Assembly: GCF_900188335.1 (NCBI RefSeq)
Contig: NZ_FZOY01000009.1
Span: 124,001-188,000 of the forward strand
Origin: Tropicimonas sediminicola
Lineage (GTDB): Bacteria; Pseudomonadota; Alphaproteobacteria; Rhodobacterales; Rhodobacteraceae
DNA: 64,000 nt
Direction of reading: 5' to 3'
The notes below the pieces were generated by a model. That model made no database searches, had not been told where the DNA came from, and was given only the letters and a program-made list of their open reading frames with translations. The translations under genes were made by a program, and so were the position numbers. Positions 8,571 to 16,962 of the stretch are shown one piece after another. Numbering within the stretch: position 1 is the stretch's first letter; each line of letters starts with the position of its first letter.

Positions 8571-9518
8571 TCAGCGACGGGATGCCGAGGCAAAGGCCGC
8601 CACCAGCGCCCGCAGCCCATCGTCCCTCAGCCGCGCCACGGCCTGTTCGGGAGAGGCCCAGATGCGTGTGCGGTGGCGCTCCTTCCATCGGTCCTCGCCT
8701 AGCACCCGGGTCACCTTCATCGGATAGACGGTGACGGTGCAGGTCGCGCCCCACTTGGCGACCTCGTAGCGTCCCAGCGGTTCCGCGGCGACCTCGCCAA
8801 GGATGCCCGCCTCCTCCTCGGCTTCGTGCGCGGCGGAGTCTTGCGCCGAGTATCCCGGGTCGTGGATGCCCTTCGGCACGACCCAGTGGTTTCGCTTGCT
8901 CGACCGGATCAGAAGCAACTCCGGCCCTTTCTCCCCCTGGCGATAGGGAAGAACCGCAGACTGCCGGTAGTAGTATGCGGGGCGGTCGCGCCACTCGCGG
9001 CCATCAGGCCCGTCGAACAGGAATTTCTCGGGCAGATCCTCGGGCCGGACCAGATCCACCAGCGACGCGGCGCCCGGGGCAAGGGCCGACCAGTCATCCG
9101 GAAGGCGAAGGTGCGCCATACACCCCGTCCCAAGGTCTGTCGCCGCGACCGGCAGGAGATGGCCCAGCAGGCTTTCCGCCATCTTCCGGTCCAGGACCAG
9201 CATCCCCAACCCGCCCTCTGCGCCGAAGTCTCGCAGCGCGTCGAGCGCACCGGCTGGCTTGGCGCCGTCAAGGCGGCGGTCACGCCGGATGCCCTGCGCC
9301 CCCATCCCCCCGGCCTTGAGCGCCTTCTGCGCCGAGACCACCGCCCGTTCCGTGGTGGCGGTGACGACCCGGGCCGGGACGAGGTCGTGCTCCGCCAGCC
9401 AGACGCCGATACGCTGGACCTGCCGCTTGCCGGCATCCCTGAGCGGGCGCTTGCGCTTCGGCCCGTCCCATCCCCTGGCGGCCTTGCCGGATCTCAGCAG
9501 GAGCAGGTCTCGGGTCAT
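8571..9518 (-). CDS. Nudix hydrolase with N-terminal inactive SixA-like histidine phosphatase domain
   Basis: A 315-residue fusion. Residues 1-135 align with SixA-type phosphatases, but the RHG triplet is LLLLRSGKA, with Ser10 where the phosphorylated histidine should be. The second histidine motif (VGHNP in SixA) is VLDRK near 108-112, so this half is probably catalytically dead. Residues 180-310 form a Nudix domain with a PKGIHDPG loop and box HEAEEEAGI (231-239), which keeps the metal-binding glutamates but has His for the usual Arg. The fold order is the reverse of mycobacterial MutT1. The ATG at 9518 is behind GGAGG. The gene follows the CofD-like gene on the same strand after 62 bp, which suggests a shared role with the GAK-type cluster. 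Confidence 0.8.
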   Translation of the reverse strand: MTRDLLLLRSGKAARGWDGPKRKRPLRDAGKRQVQRIGVWLAEHDLVPARVVTATTERAVVSAQKALKAGGMGAQGIRRDRRLDGAKPAGALDALRDFGAEGGLGMLVLDRKMAESLLGHLLPVAATDLGTGCMAHLRLPDDWSALAPGAASLVDLVRPEDLPEKFLFDGPDGREWRDRPAYYYRQSAVLPYRQGEKGPELLLIRSSKRNHWVVPKGIHDPGYSAQDSAAHEAEEEAGILGEVAAEPLGRYEVAKWGATCTVTVYPMKVTRVLGEDRWKERHRTRIWASPEQAVARLRDDGLRALVAAFASASRR

Positions 9519-9580
9519 GGTGGCCTCCGGTCTTCGTGTCGCTTGTCCATGAAGCCTACATCCGTTCGCGCCCGGTCAGA

Positions 9581-10768
9581 TCAGGTCAGCGAGACCAACG
9601 CGTCGCACAGGCGATCCGGGTCGTATCGGTCCGGCCGGTCAGCGCTGGCGAGGTCCGCGGGCACACAGGTGACGGCGTGATCGGCCGCGACGTCTCGGAT
9701 TGCCTTCGGCTCGACGCTGCGCGCATCGTAGAGCACGAGCGAGAGGAGCTTGCCGGTCGGGCAATCCTCTCCCGCATCCCGGCGCAGGGCCGAGAGCAAT
9801 GCCGCGACCTGCCCCGAGAGATCGAGGCCGACGCATTCCGGGTCGGTCCCGAGGCTCGGCACGTAGACCTTCGGTACGGACCGGGCCGCGATGGAGGTGC
9901 CGACCCGCTGCGGCAGAAGGTTCGCGATGACGCTGGTGAACAGGCTGCCCGGCGGGTAGCAGATCAGGTCGGCGCTCTCGATCAGGCGGCGGTTGCGCTT
10001 CGGCAGGCGAACCTTCCGCGGATCGATCTCCCGCTCCCCGTCGGACAGGTAGACGCGCCGGATGGACTGGCTCAGCGGCGCCGTCTCCTTGCCGGTGAGG
10101 TTGCGCTGCCCGACGATGTGGGAGCCATCGGCGAGCTCCGCGCCGATCTGCAGGTTCTCGTCGACGATCGCACGCACGGTGCCCTGCACCGCCACCATCT
10201 TCGACATCAGGAACAGGACCGGCTCCAGCGCCCGCTCGTTCGTCAGGTAGCCCCCGGCAAGGATCAGGTTGCCGATGCTGGCGTGCCGCAGGTCGAACCC
10301 GTCCGGCATGTCCTGCGCAAAGGCATGCAGCGGCCGCAGGATCAGGCTGCGCATCGGCTGGAAAACGTCGCGCATGAGCTTGTGGCTGCCGTCGAGAAGC
10401 GCGCGGAACTCGGCCTCGAGTTCGTCGCGCGAGGCCTCCGCCGGCAAACGGTGATTGAACAGCGCGAAGATGTCGGGCTGGCCCAGGTCGGACTCGTCGG
10501 CCAGCGCCATCAACCGGCTGCGCAAGTCGCCCACTGCCGGCATGTCGAAAGCGAGCCGCAGGATCTGGCTGGACCCGCCGCTGTCGAACGGCGTGATCAG
10601 GTGGGCCGAATTGTGGGTATAGGCCTTCAGGCGGCGCGAAATGCCGTTGAGCGCGGAACCTCCGGAAAAGAACAGCAGCCGGGGGCCCAGGTTCGGCGAG
10701 GCTTTCGCCCGGGCAATCCGCAGCGCGTCGGGGATTTCCGCGTTGCGGGATATGTTGAGGTCTGACAC
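9581..10768 (-). CDS. CofD-like protein of the GAK-type cluster
   Basis: A protein of about 395 residues related to CofD (2-phospho-L-lactate transferase) and YvcK/GlmR. The nucleotide-binding FFSGGSALNG motif lies near the N-terminus, then PFDSGGSS and a MPAVGDLRSRLMALA segment. Later motifs include ASIGNLILAGGYL and CYPPGSLFTSVIANLLP, which are also CofD-like. The F420 pathway is not visible here, and the neighbouring ATP-grasp, HprK-like and amphi-Trp genes match the set I know as the uncharacterised GAK system. The GTG at 10768 is chosen because GAGAGG lies just upstream; a GTG at 10783 is also possible. It is divergent from the plus-strand operon with only 73 bp between them. The substrate is unknown; a phosphorylated metabolite is a reasonable inference from the fold. 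Confidence 0.85.
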   Translation of the reverse strand: MSDLNISRNAEIPDALRIARAKASPNLGPRLLFFSGGSALNGISRRLKAYTHNSAHLITPFDSGGSSQILRLAFDMPAVGDLRSRLMALADESDLGQPDIFALFNHRLPAEASRDELEAEFRALLDGSHKLMRDVFQPMRSLILRPLHAFAQDMPDGFDLRHASIGNLILAGGYLTNERALEPVLFLMSKMVAVQGTVRAIVDENLQIGAELADGSHIVGQRNLTGKETAPLSQSIRRVYLSDGEREIDPRKVRLPKRNRRLIESADLICYPPGSLFTSVIANLLPQRVGTSIAARSVPKVYVPSLGTDPECVGLDLSGQVAALLSALRRDAGEDCPTGKLLSLVLYDARSVEPKAIRDVAADHAVTCVPADLASADRPDRYDPDRLCDALVSLT

Positions 10769-10841
10769 CTTGGCCTCTCTCACTGGCAGGTACTGTCACG
10801 AACTTGTCCCATACACTGCATATGCTCGATTGAATACGCCG

Positions 10842-11291
10842 ATGGCCAGCTTTCTCGCCCCCATACGCCCGACCGTACGGGCCGTGATCTTCAGGGAGGG
10901 GAAGCTGCTGGTCCAGGTGAAGATAAAGCAAGGTGCGCCGGAATACCTGACATTGCCCGGCGGCAAGCAGGAGCCGGGAGAGACCATGCAGTCCAGCCTC
11001 GCGCGGGAATGTCTCGAGGAAGTCGGCGCCGACGTCATCGTCGGCCGGCTACTGCACGTGGCCGAGGTGTTCAAGCCGAAGGACCTCGGAACGCGCCACC
11101 AGGTCGAGATGCTCTTTGCCTGCGAGGTGGGGCCGGATTACACGCCGCGCGTTGGCCACCATCCAGACCCGTCGCAGATCGACACGATCTGGGCATCGCC
11201 CCTCGACCACGCAGACCGGTTCCGCCCGGCCTTCGCGCTGCATCTCGCGTCGGGTGACGCCCCCGTCTACCTCGGGGCGTTCGATGGCTAG
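10842..11291 (+). CDS. Nudix hydrolase (first gene of the GAK-type operon)
   Basis: A 149-residue MutT-like protein with a complete Nudix box at residues 41-63: GKQEPGE, seven residues, then RECLEEVG. All metal-binding glutamates are present, unlike in the fused Nudix protein at 8571-9518. Such enzymes cleave nucleoside diphosphates linked to another group; the substrate is unknown. No clear Shine-Dalgarno site precedes the ATG at 10842, so a leaderless message or a slightly different start is possible. The 3' end overlaps the next gene by 8 bp, which marks the beginning of a tightly coupled seven-gene operon. Confidence 0.85.
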   Translation: MASFLAPIRPTVRAVIFREGKLLVQVKIKQGAPEYLTLPGGKQEPGETMQSSLARECLEEVGADVIVGRLLHVAEVFKPKDLGTRHQVEMLFACEVGPDYTPRVGHHPDPSQIDTIWASPLDHADRFRPAFALHLASGDAPVYLGAFDG

Positions 11292-12921
11292 GCTGCCGCG
11301 TGCGATCGAGGAAAACCTGCACTTCCTCTGTGCCGAGCTCGACGGGCAACTCGCCGGCCTCCAGGCCTATTTCGAGGCCCCCGAGACCGGGGCGGCGCAA
11401 AAGGTGATCCAGCGGGCGGGCTATGCCGACAACCTGCGCTCGCGGGTACACAACGCCAGCCAGCGCGGACTGTCTGCGAAAAAGGTCACCGACACCCAGC
11501 GGCTCCTGCTCCAGAACATGGACATGGTGGGCCGGAACCTCGACCTGATCAGCCGCCTCGCCCGGCGCAGCCTGATCCACGCCGAGGACGTCCGCCTGAA
11601 GGAACTGCTGCGGCCGGAGGCCTATCCCAAGGTCATCAAGCGCGTGCGCGCGGCGGTGAAGCTGATCCTGCCCGCGATCCTCGAAAGCGACAGCGCCGAG
11701 GCGATCCGGATCGGCCAGACCAAGGCCCGGCTGGACGATCTCTACGACCGGCTGTTCCGCACCTACACGCGCGACATGCGCAAGTCCAAGCACACCGAGG
11801 ACCTCTCCAACAGCCTGCTCGCCGCGAACGAGATCCGCCGCATGGGTGATGCGCTGCAGGGCGTGAGCGAGGCGATCCTGTCGGCCAGCATCGGCCAGTC
11901 GGTGCAGTTCGAACGCTACTTCACCCTCCGCAGCATCCTGTCGGACGGCAACGGCGGCAACGAGGATCTCGAGCTCGAACCGATCGCCGAGACCCGCTCC
12001 GGCAGCGCGATCTCGGCGGTGCGCTCGCGCGAGGATCGTGGCGGCGCGATCGACGCGGTGTTCAAGGACGGCGAGCTTCGGAAGGTCCGCGAGGAACGCG
12101 CGGGCATGAAGAGCTGGCATTCGATCTATCCCGGGCTCGCGCCCAAGATCCTCTCCTACGAGAAACGCGGCGGCTCGGCCGCGCTGCTGATCGAGCACCT
12201 GCCGGGCCACACCTTCGAACGCATCCTGCTGAACGAGAGCGAAGCCCTGCTGCGGGACGCCCAGAAGGCGCTGTCGAAGACCCTGCGCGACATCTGGAAA
12301 AGCACCCGCACGGACGAGCCTGCCGAGATGGCCTCGATGCGCCAGCTTTCCACCCGAATGAAGGACGTGCGCCGGATCCATCCGGAATTCGGCCCGGCGG
12401 AAAAACGGATCGGCGGCCTCGACATCGAAGGGTATGACGATCTTGTCGCCCGGGCGGATAGGCGGGAAAGATCCCTTCCCGCGCCCTTCTCCGTCTACAT
12501 CCACGGCGATTTCAACCTCGACAACGTGATCTACGACCCCGTCGAGCGGAAGATCCGGTTCATCGACCTGCACCGCTCGCGCTACATGGACTACGTGCAG
12601 GATGTCTCGGTCTTCATGGTCTCGAACTACCGCCTGCAGGTGCAGGACGGCCCAATCCGCCGGCGCATCGCCGACGTGACCTGTGATTTCTACGCGATGT
12701 CGGCGAAATTCGCCCGCAGCCAGAAGGACGGGACCTTCGAATACCGCCTCGCGCTCGGGCTGGCCCGGTCCTTTGCCACCTCGACACGCTTCATTTACGA
12801 CACGGCGCATGCGCGACGCATGTTCCTGCGGTCGCGTTTCCTGCTCGAGCTGGCGCTTGCCTGTCCGGCGAACCGTGTCGACCGTTTCAAACTGCCCATC
12901 AGGGAGCTGTTCAGTGACTGA
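11284..12921 (+). CDS. PhoU-like / aminoglycoside-phosphotransferase-like fusion protein
   Basis: A 545-residue two-part protein. Residues about 1-225 are charged and helical and resemble PhoU-type bundles in pattern. Residues about 245-480 form a phosphotransferase (APH/choline-kinase-like) domain with the catalytic HGDFNLDN (His407, Asp409, Asn414) and a second metal-site RFIDLHRSR (Asp428). The kinase fold normally phosphorylates small hydroxyl compounds, and PhoU proteins sense or regulate phosphate transport; the combination is unusual. It overlaps both neighbours (8 bp on each side), so translation is probably coupled. The PhoU resemblance is judged by eye from the helical pattern and is the weaker part of this call. 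Confidence 0.75.
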   Translation: MARLPRAIEENLHFLCAELDGQLAGLQAYFEAPETGAAQKVIQRAGYADNLRSRVHNASQRGLSAKKVTDTQRLLLQNMDMVGRNLDLISRLARRSLIHAEDVRLKELLRPEAYPKVIKRVRAAVKLILPAILESDSAEAIRIGQTKARLDDLYDRLFRTYTRDMRKSKHTEDLSNSLLAANEIRRMGDALQGVSEAILSASIGQSVQFERYFTLRSILSDGNGGNEDLELEPIAETRSGSAISAVRSREDRGGAIDAVFKDGELRKVREERAGMKSWHSIYPGLAPKILSYEKRGGSAALLIEHLPGHTFERILLNESEALLRDAQKALSKTLRDIWKSTRTDEPAEMASMRQLSTRMKDVRRIHPEFGPAEKRIGGLDIEGYDDLVARADRRERSLPAPFSVYIHGDFNLDNVIYDPVERKIRFIDLHRSRYMDYVQDVSVFMVSNYRLQVQDGPIRRRIADVTCDFYAMSAKFARSQKDGTFEYRLALGLARSFATSTRFIYDTAHARRMFLRSRFLLELALACPANRVDRFKLPIRELFSD

Positions 12922-13798
12922 ACCAAGGATCGGGGTCGTCGGCATCCCGGGAAAGTGGTCGACCGAGGCCCTCGCGGATGCGGTCGAGGCGAAGACGGGC
13001 TTCCGGCTTGTCATCGACATGGGGCGCGTGACGCTCGACCTGGCCAGCGGGGCGCTGCTCCATGACGGTATCGACCTCTGCCAGCTCGACGGGCTGATCA
13101 TCAAGAAGATCTCCGAGATCTACAGCCCCCACGTGCTGGACCGGCTGGAGATGCTGCGCTTCGCCGAGGCGCGCGGGGTGAAGATCTTCAGTCGCCCGGA
13201 ATCGGTGCTGCGGCTCATCGACCGGCTGGCCTGCACCGTCTCGCTTGCCGCCGCCGAGGTGCCGATGCCCGCAACCCGGATCACCGAGGACCGGGACGCC
13301 GCCCTTCAGGCGGCTCGGGAATTCGGCGCGGCGGTGTTCAAGCCGCTCTACTCTACCAAGGCGCGCGGCATGACACTGATCGACGGCGACGACCCCACCG
13401 CCCCGGACCGGATCGCCGCCTTTGCCGCCGAGCATCCGGTGATGTACATCCAGCAGAAGATGGACCTCTCGGGACAGGACCTCGGGATAGTGTTTCTCGG
13501 CGGGGCCTATGTCTGCACCTATGCCCGGGTTAAACAGGGCGACACGTGGAACACAACGATCCATTCTGGCGGGAAATACGCGCCCTTCGAGCCCGACGAC
13601 GCGCTTATCGAACTCGCCCGCCGCGCACAGGCACCCTTCGGCCTCGACTTCACGACCGTCGACGTCGCCCTGACCCAGATCGGGCCGATCGTCTTCGAGG
13701 TCTCGGCATTCGGCGGCTTTCGAGGCGTCAAGGAAGGCTGCGGCCTCGATGCCGCCGCGATGCTGGTGGAGCACGTCCTCGCGCGGGTGTCCGCATGA
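12914..13798 (+). CDS. ATP-grasp enzyme of the GAK-type cluster (RimK-like)
   Basis: A 294-residue ATP-grasp protein. An N-terminal pre-grasp domain (GVVGIPGKWSTEAL, then LIIKKISEIYSPHVLDRLEM) leads to the ATP-binding core: FKPLYSTKARGM near residues 142-152 with Lys143, MYIQQKMDL, DLGIVFLGG and a metal-site IVFEVSAFGGFRG near the C-terminus. RimK-type members ligate an amino acid or amine to a carboxylate using ATP. The GTG start at 12914 has GGAG upstream, and the first 8 bp overlap the previous gene. Its stop overlaps the start of the HprK-like kinase gene (ATGA). The substrate is unknown. Confidence 0.87.
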   Translation: MTEPRIGVVGIPGKWSTEALADAVEAKTGFRLVIDMGRVTLDLASGALLHDGIDLCQLDGLIIKKISEIYSPHVLDRLEMLRFAEARGVKIFSRPESVLRLIDRLACTVSLAAAEVPMPATRITEDRDAALQAAREFGAAVFKPLYSTKARGMTLIDGDDPTAPDRIAAFAAEHPVMYIQQKMDLSGQDLGIVFLGGAYVCTYARVKQGDTWNTTIHSGGKYAPFEPDDALIELARRAQAPFGLDFTTVDVALTQIGPIVFEVSAFGGFRGVKEGCGLDAAAMLVEHVLARVSA

Positions 13799-14880
13799 GC
13801 CTTCGGACCACGCAGGACGTGCTGGACCGTCTCGACACCGCGCCGATAAAGGGTGCGGAGCCGATCTTCCTGCAGGTCGGTCCCCTGCGGGCGCGGCTGG
13901 ATTGCGTGGACCCGCTCCGGACGGAATTGCACGCCTATTTCGAGGATGCGCTGGCAGGCCCCGGCCTCGTGGACACCGTGATCGAGGTGCTCGACGGCCA
14001 GTCGCTCGATCCTCAGCCGGATTGGATCGACTGGGCGCGGGAACCCGGCAAGACCGGGCGCAAGGACGCGATCTTCGACCTTCGCGACGGGCGGCTGGTG
14101 CACAAGGTGCGCACCGGCGTCACCTTCCTGCAATCCGCCGACCGGGCAATCGCCTTCGGTCCCTGCGCCGCCCACCCCAACCAGGTGATCAACTTCGTCA
14201 ACACGCAGTTCCTGAACGCCTGTCAACGGCAGGGATGGGAGATCTGCCACGCCGCCGCCCTGACCGATGGCAACCGGACTCTCGCCATTGCAGGGCTGTC
14301 CGGCGGCGGCAAGTCCACGACCGTGCTGCGGCTGATGGATCTGGACGGCGTGGCCTATGTCAGCAACGACCGGCTTCTGGTGCGCGCGGGCACGCCGCCC
14401 GACGCGCTCGGCATCCCAAAGCTGCCGCGGATCAACCCGGGCACCATCCTGCACAACTCGCGCCTCGCGCCGATGCTGGACGCAGACCGGCGAGCGGACC
14501 TTGCCGCGATGGCGCCAGAGGACCTCTGGAAGCTCGAGGACAAGCACGACCTGTCGATCTCCCGTGTCTATGGCGAGGGCCGCGTGCAATTCGAAGCGGC
14601 GCTCACCCATTTCTGGGTGCTGAACTGGTCCCGCGACGGCACGACACCGACGGAGGTGCGCCCGGTTCGGCTCGCGGAGCGCCCCGACCTGCTGTCGGCG
14701 ATCATGAAAAGCCCGGGGCCGTTCTACCAGAAGCCAAATGGCGCTTTCCTGACGGACAGCGAGCATCCCGAGCCCGCCGGCTATCTCGCCGCGCTGGAGG
14801 GCGTCGAGGTCTTCGAGGTGACCGGCCGGATCGATTTCGAGGCGGTCTTCGACGCCGGCCGCGCGCTGTTCGGGGGCTAG
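13795..14880 (+). CDS. HprK-related kinase of the GAK-type cluster
   Basis: A 361-residue protein with a Walker A loop GLSGGGKST at residues 167-175, a preceding CHAAAL with His152, and VSNDRLL near 189-195, matching the P-loop kinase core of HPr kinase/phosphorylase. The N-terminal 150 residues are specific to this subgroup, and the C-terminal capping region differs from true HprK. No HPr or PTS gene is nearby, so the substrate is probably not HPr. I know this subgroup as HprK-related kinase B, a marker of the GAK system. It starts within the stop of the ATP-grasp gene and is 3 bp from the next gene. Confidence 0.87.
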   Translation: MSLRTTQDVLDRLDTAPIKGAEPIFLQVGPLRARLDCVDPLRTELHAYFEDALAGPGLVDTVIEVLDGQSLDPQPDWIDWAREPGKTGRKDAIFDLRDGRLVHKVRTGVTFLQSADRAIAFGPCAAHPNQVINFVNTQFLNACQRQGWEICHAAALTDGNRTLAIAGLSGGGKSTTVLRLMDLDGVAYVSNDRLLVRAGTPPDALGIPKLPRINPGTILHNSRLAPMLDADRRADLAAMAPEDLWKLEDKHDLSISRVYGEGRVQFEAALTHFWVLNWSRDGTTPTEVRPVRLAERPDLLSAIMKSPGPFYQKPNGAFLTDSEHPEPAGYLAALEGVEVFEVTGRIDFEAVFDAGRALFGG

Positions 14881-14883
14881 GGG

Positions 14884-15588
14884 ATGGCCGATCATCACCT
14901 CGCCCTGATCCGTCACGGCGCCTACCACCAGCGCGCCGGCGCGCCTAGCGCACTGCAGCCTTACCCGCTGACAAACGAGGGCGCGCAGCAGGCGCGCGAC
15001 TGCGGCACCGAGATCGCGCAGCTTCTGGAAGGTTCGGCCTTCCGGCTCGATTCCGTGGTGCATTCCTCCTGCCAGCTCCGAGCCTGGCAGACGGCTCGGA
15101 TCGCGTCGGACGTGCTGTTGGAGCGCGGGTTCGAAATCACCGAGATCCATCAGAGCCCGGCGCTTTCCGAACGCTCCGTGGGCAGCGCCGCCAACCTGAC
15201 CCTCGAAGAGATCGAGGCCGTACTGGCCGAGGACCCACGCTTTGACACGCCCCCGCCCGGCTGGAAATCCGACAGCGACTACCGCCTTCCGCTCCAGGGC
15301 GCCGAGAGCATGACGATGGCGGGGACGCGGGTGGCCGGCTATCTCAGGCACATCGTCGAGACCGCCAGCACCAACGGGCACGCCCCGCTTCTGACGCTCA
15401 TTTTCGGCCACGGCGCCTCGTTTCGACATGCCGCCCGGAACCTGGGCGTGCTGCGGCGATCGGACATCCCGAAACTCAGCATGTATCACGCGCGACCGTT
15501 ACGGCTGTGTTACAATCAGGATGGTAGTTGGGCTCACTCCGGAGGCCACTGGAAGCAGCGCCGCGGAGGGGAGATAGCCACGGACTAG
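14884..15588 (+). CDS. Histidine phosphatase family protein in the GAK-type operon
   Basis: A 234-residue cytoplasmic protein. The catalytic LIRHGAY places His11 in the RHG motif. Later motifs are LRAWQTARIA, an ERSVGS acidic loop and LIFGHGASFRHA carrying the second catalytic histidine. Both essential histidines are present, unlike in the fused protein at 8571-9518. The family dephosphorylates sugar phosphates, nucleotides or phosphoproteins. The gene is 3 bp after the kinase gene and is followed closely by a metallophosphoesterase, so it may reverse the phosphorylation made by one of the kinases in the operon; that is inference. Confidence 0.87.
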   Translation: MADHHLALIRHGAYHQRAGAPSALQPYPLTNEGAQQARDCGTEIAQLLEGSAFRLDSVVHSSCQLRAWQTARIASDVLLERGFEITEIHQSPALSERSVGSAANLTLEEIEAVLAEDPRFDTPPPGWKSDSDYRLPLQGAESMTMAGTRVAGYLRHIVETASTNGHAPLLTLIFGHGASFRHAARNLGVLRRSDIPKLSMYHARPLRLCYNQDGSWAHSGGHWKQRRGGEIATD

Positions 15589-15606
15589 AAGCGGAGTTTG
15601 CGCGCG

Positions 15607-16962
15607 GTGATCATGCATTCGGACAGGGTACCGACCTCCCCGCTGCCCCCCGTCTTCGACGACCATCGGGAACTCGCCCACCTTCCGCGAGAGACCGAGC
15701 CCTGGCGCGTCTCCGCCCCGCATTCCGGCGCGGGCACGGACAGGGCGCTTGGCGACGTGATCACCAGCCTCAAGGCTGCCAGCGCCCATGGCCATTGGCA
15801 ATGGCCCGAGACCCCGGTCGTCTTCGTCTCCGACACCCATGCCGACCACGACGGCTTCCTGCGCTCGCTTGCGGCCGCCGGTGCCCTGCGCCGCACCGGC
15901 GGCGGTCCGCGGGACTTCACGCTCACCGCTTTCGGCGAGACCTGCCAAATCGTCATCGGCGGAGACTGTCTCGACAAGGGGCCGAGCAATCTCGACATGC
16001 TCGACGCCCTCGGCGCGCTGCTGGAGGCCCGGCCCGACACGCGGCTGCTCGCAGGCAACCACGACCTGCGGCTGCGGCTCGCGATCACCGGCCTGACCGG
16101 GCCGCGCTCTCCGCTGACCGATTACCTGTTTCTGCGGATGGGCCGGAAGCTCCTGCCCCTCCTGCGCGAGGTGTGGGACCGTTTCCTGCGCCACGGGCAA
16201 GGTTTGATCGGCGTACCGGACGAAGATACCTGCCGGCAGATGCTGGTGCCCGCCGACGACTGGTTCGAGCTCTTCCCGCGCGAAGCCGCGCGTTACCTGT
16301 CCGGGCACGCGATCGCCCGGGAAGTGAGGCGGCTGCGCGACAAGCGGCGCGCGTTCGACACCGACCTCGCGCGCGCCGGCCTGACCACCCGCCAGGTCGT
16401 GGCGGCGGGGCTTCATTGCCGGAAGCTCTTTCTGGAGCCCGCCGGTCCCTATGGCTGGTTCTATGCCAGGATGGATGCCGCCTGCCGGATCGGCTCGCTG
16501 CTGTTCGTCCACGCCGGGATCGATGACGAGATCTGCAATCTCGTCTCCCGGAACGGCACGGCAGCCGTGAACGCCCGCTACCGGCGGGAACTGAATGACC
16601 ACCCACTCGCCTTCTACTTCGGCTCGGTGGCGAACCTTGCGCGCACGAAATATCGCCCGAGCGACCACCCGCTGAGCCAGGCAGGCGTCGCCGCGCTGCA
16701 CCGTGCCGGGATCAAGATGGTCGTGCATGGGCATGTCAACAATCACGCCGGCCAGCGCCTGCTGGCCCACGGCGGGCTGCTGCATCTGGAGGGCGACGTG
16801 ACGCTCGACAGCGCCTCTCGGAGGCGCGAGGGGTTGCCCGGCCTCGGTGCAGGTGCAACCTTGGTGTTTCCCAGCGGCGACGTGGTCGGGCTAAGCGCCG
16901 ACTACCCGCGCGCGAAACTGTTCAACCCCTCGGGGATACTCTGGAAGCACGGCACCTCATGA
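15607..16962 (+). CDS. Calcineurin-like metallophosphoesterase in the GAK-type operon
   Basis: A protein of about 451 residues with all the metal-site motifs of the family: SDTHAD (residues 75-80), GGDCLDKG (near 118-125), GNHDL (150-154), FVHAG and HGHVN towards the C-terminus. About 150 residues lie between GNHD and FVHAG, longer than in a minimal phosphoesterase and probably an extra helical subdomain. The GTG at 15607 has GGAG ten bases upstream; ATG 15613 is in frame and also possible. The stop overlaps the ATG of the amphi-Trp gene. The domain could act as a phosphomonoesterase or phosphodiesterase. Confidence 0.85.
   Translation: MIMHSDRVPTSPLPPVFDDHRELAHLPRETEPWRVSAPHSGAGTDRALGDVITSLKAASAHGHWQWPETPVVFVSDTHADHDGFLRSLAAAGALRRTGGGPRDFTLTAFGETCQIVIGGDCLDKGPSNLDMLDALGALLEARPDTRLLAGNHDLRLRLAITGLTGPRSPLTDYLFLRMGRKLLPLLREVWDRFLRHGQGLIGVPDEDTCRQMLVPADDWFELFPREAARYLSGHAIAREVRRLRDKRRAFDTDLARAGLTTRQVVAAGLHCRKLFLEPAGPYGWFYARMDAACRIGSLLFVHAGIDDEICNLVSRNGTAAVNARYRRELNDHPLAFYFGSVANLARTKYRPSDHPLSQAGVAALHRAGIKMVVHGHVNNHAGQRLLAHGGLLHLEGDVTLDSASRRREGLPGLGAGATLVFPSGDVVGLSADYPRAKLFNPSGILWKHGTS

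Noticed and set aside
11071-13104. A 677-codon open frame on the minus strand opposite the PhoU-like/phosphotransferase gene.
   Set aside because: It is antisense to genes with clear catalytic motifs, its product is low in complexity with no domain pattern, and long antisense frames are expected in GC-rich DNA.
13519-15489. A 656-codon minus-strand frame opposite the HprK-like and histidine phosphatase genes.
   Set aside because: Shadow of genuine coding sequence with overlapping start/stop signals on the plus strand.
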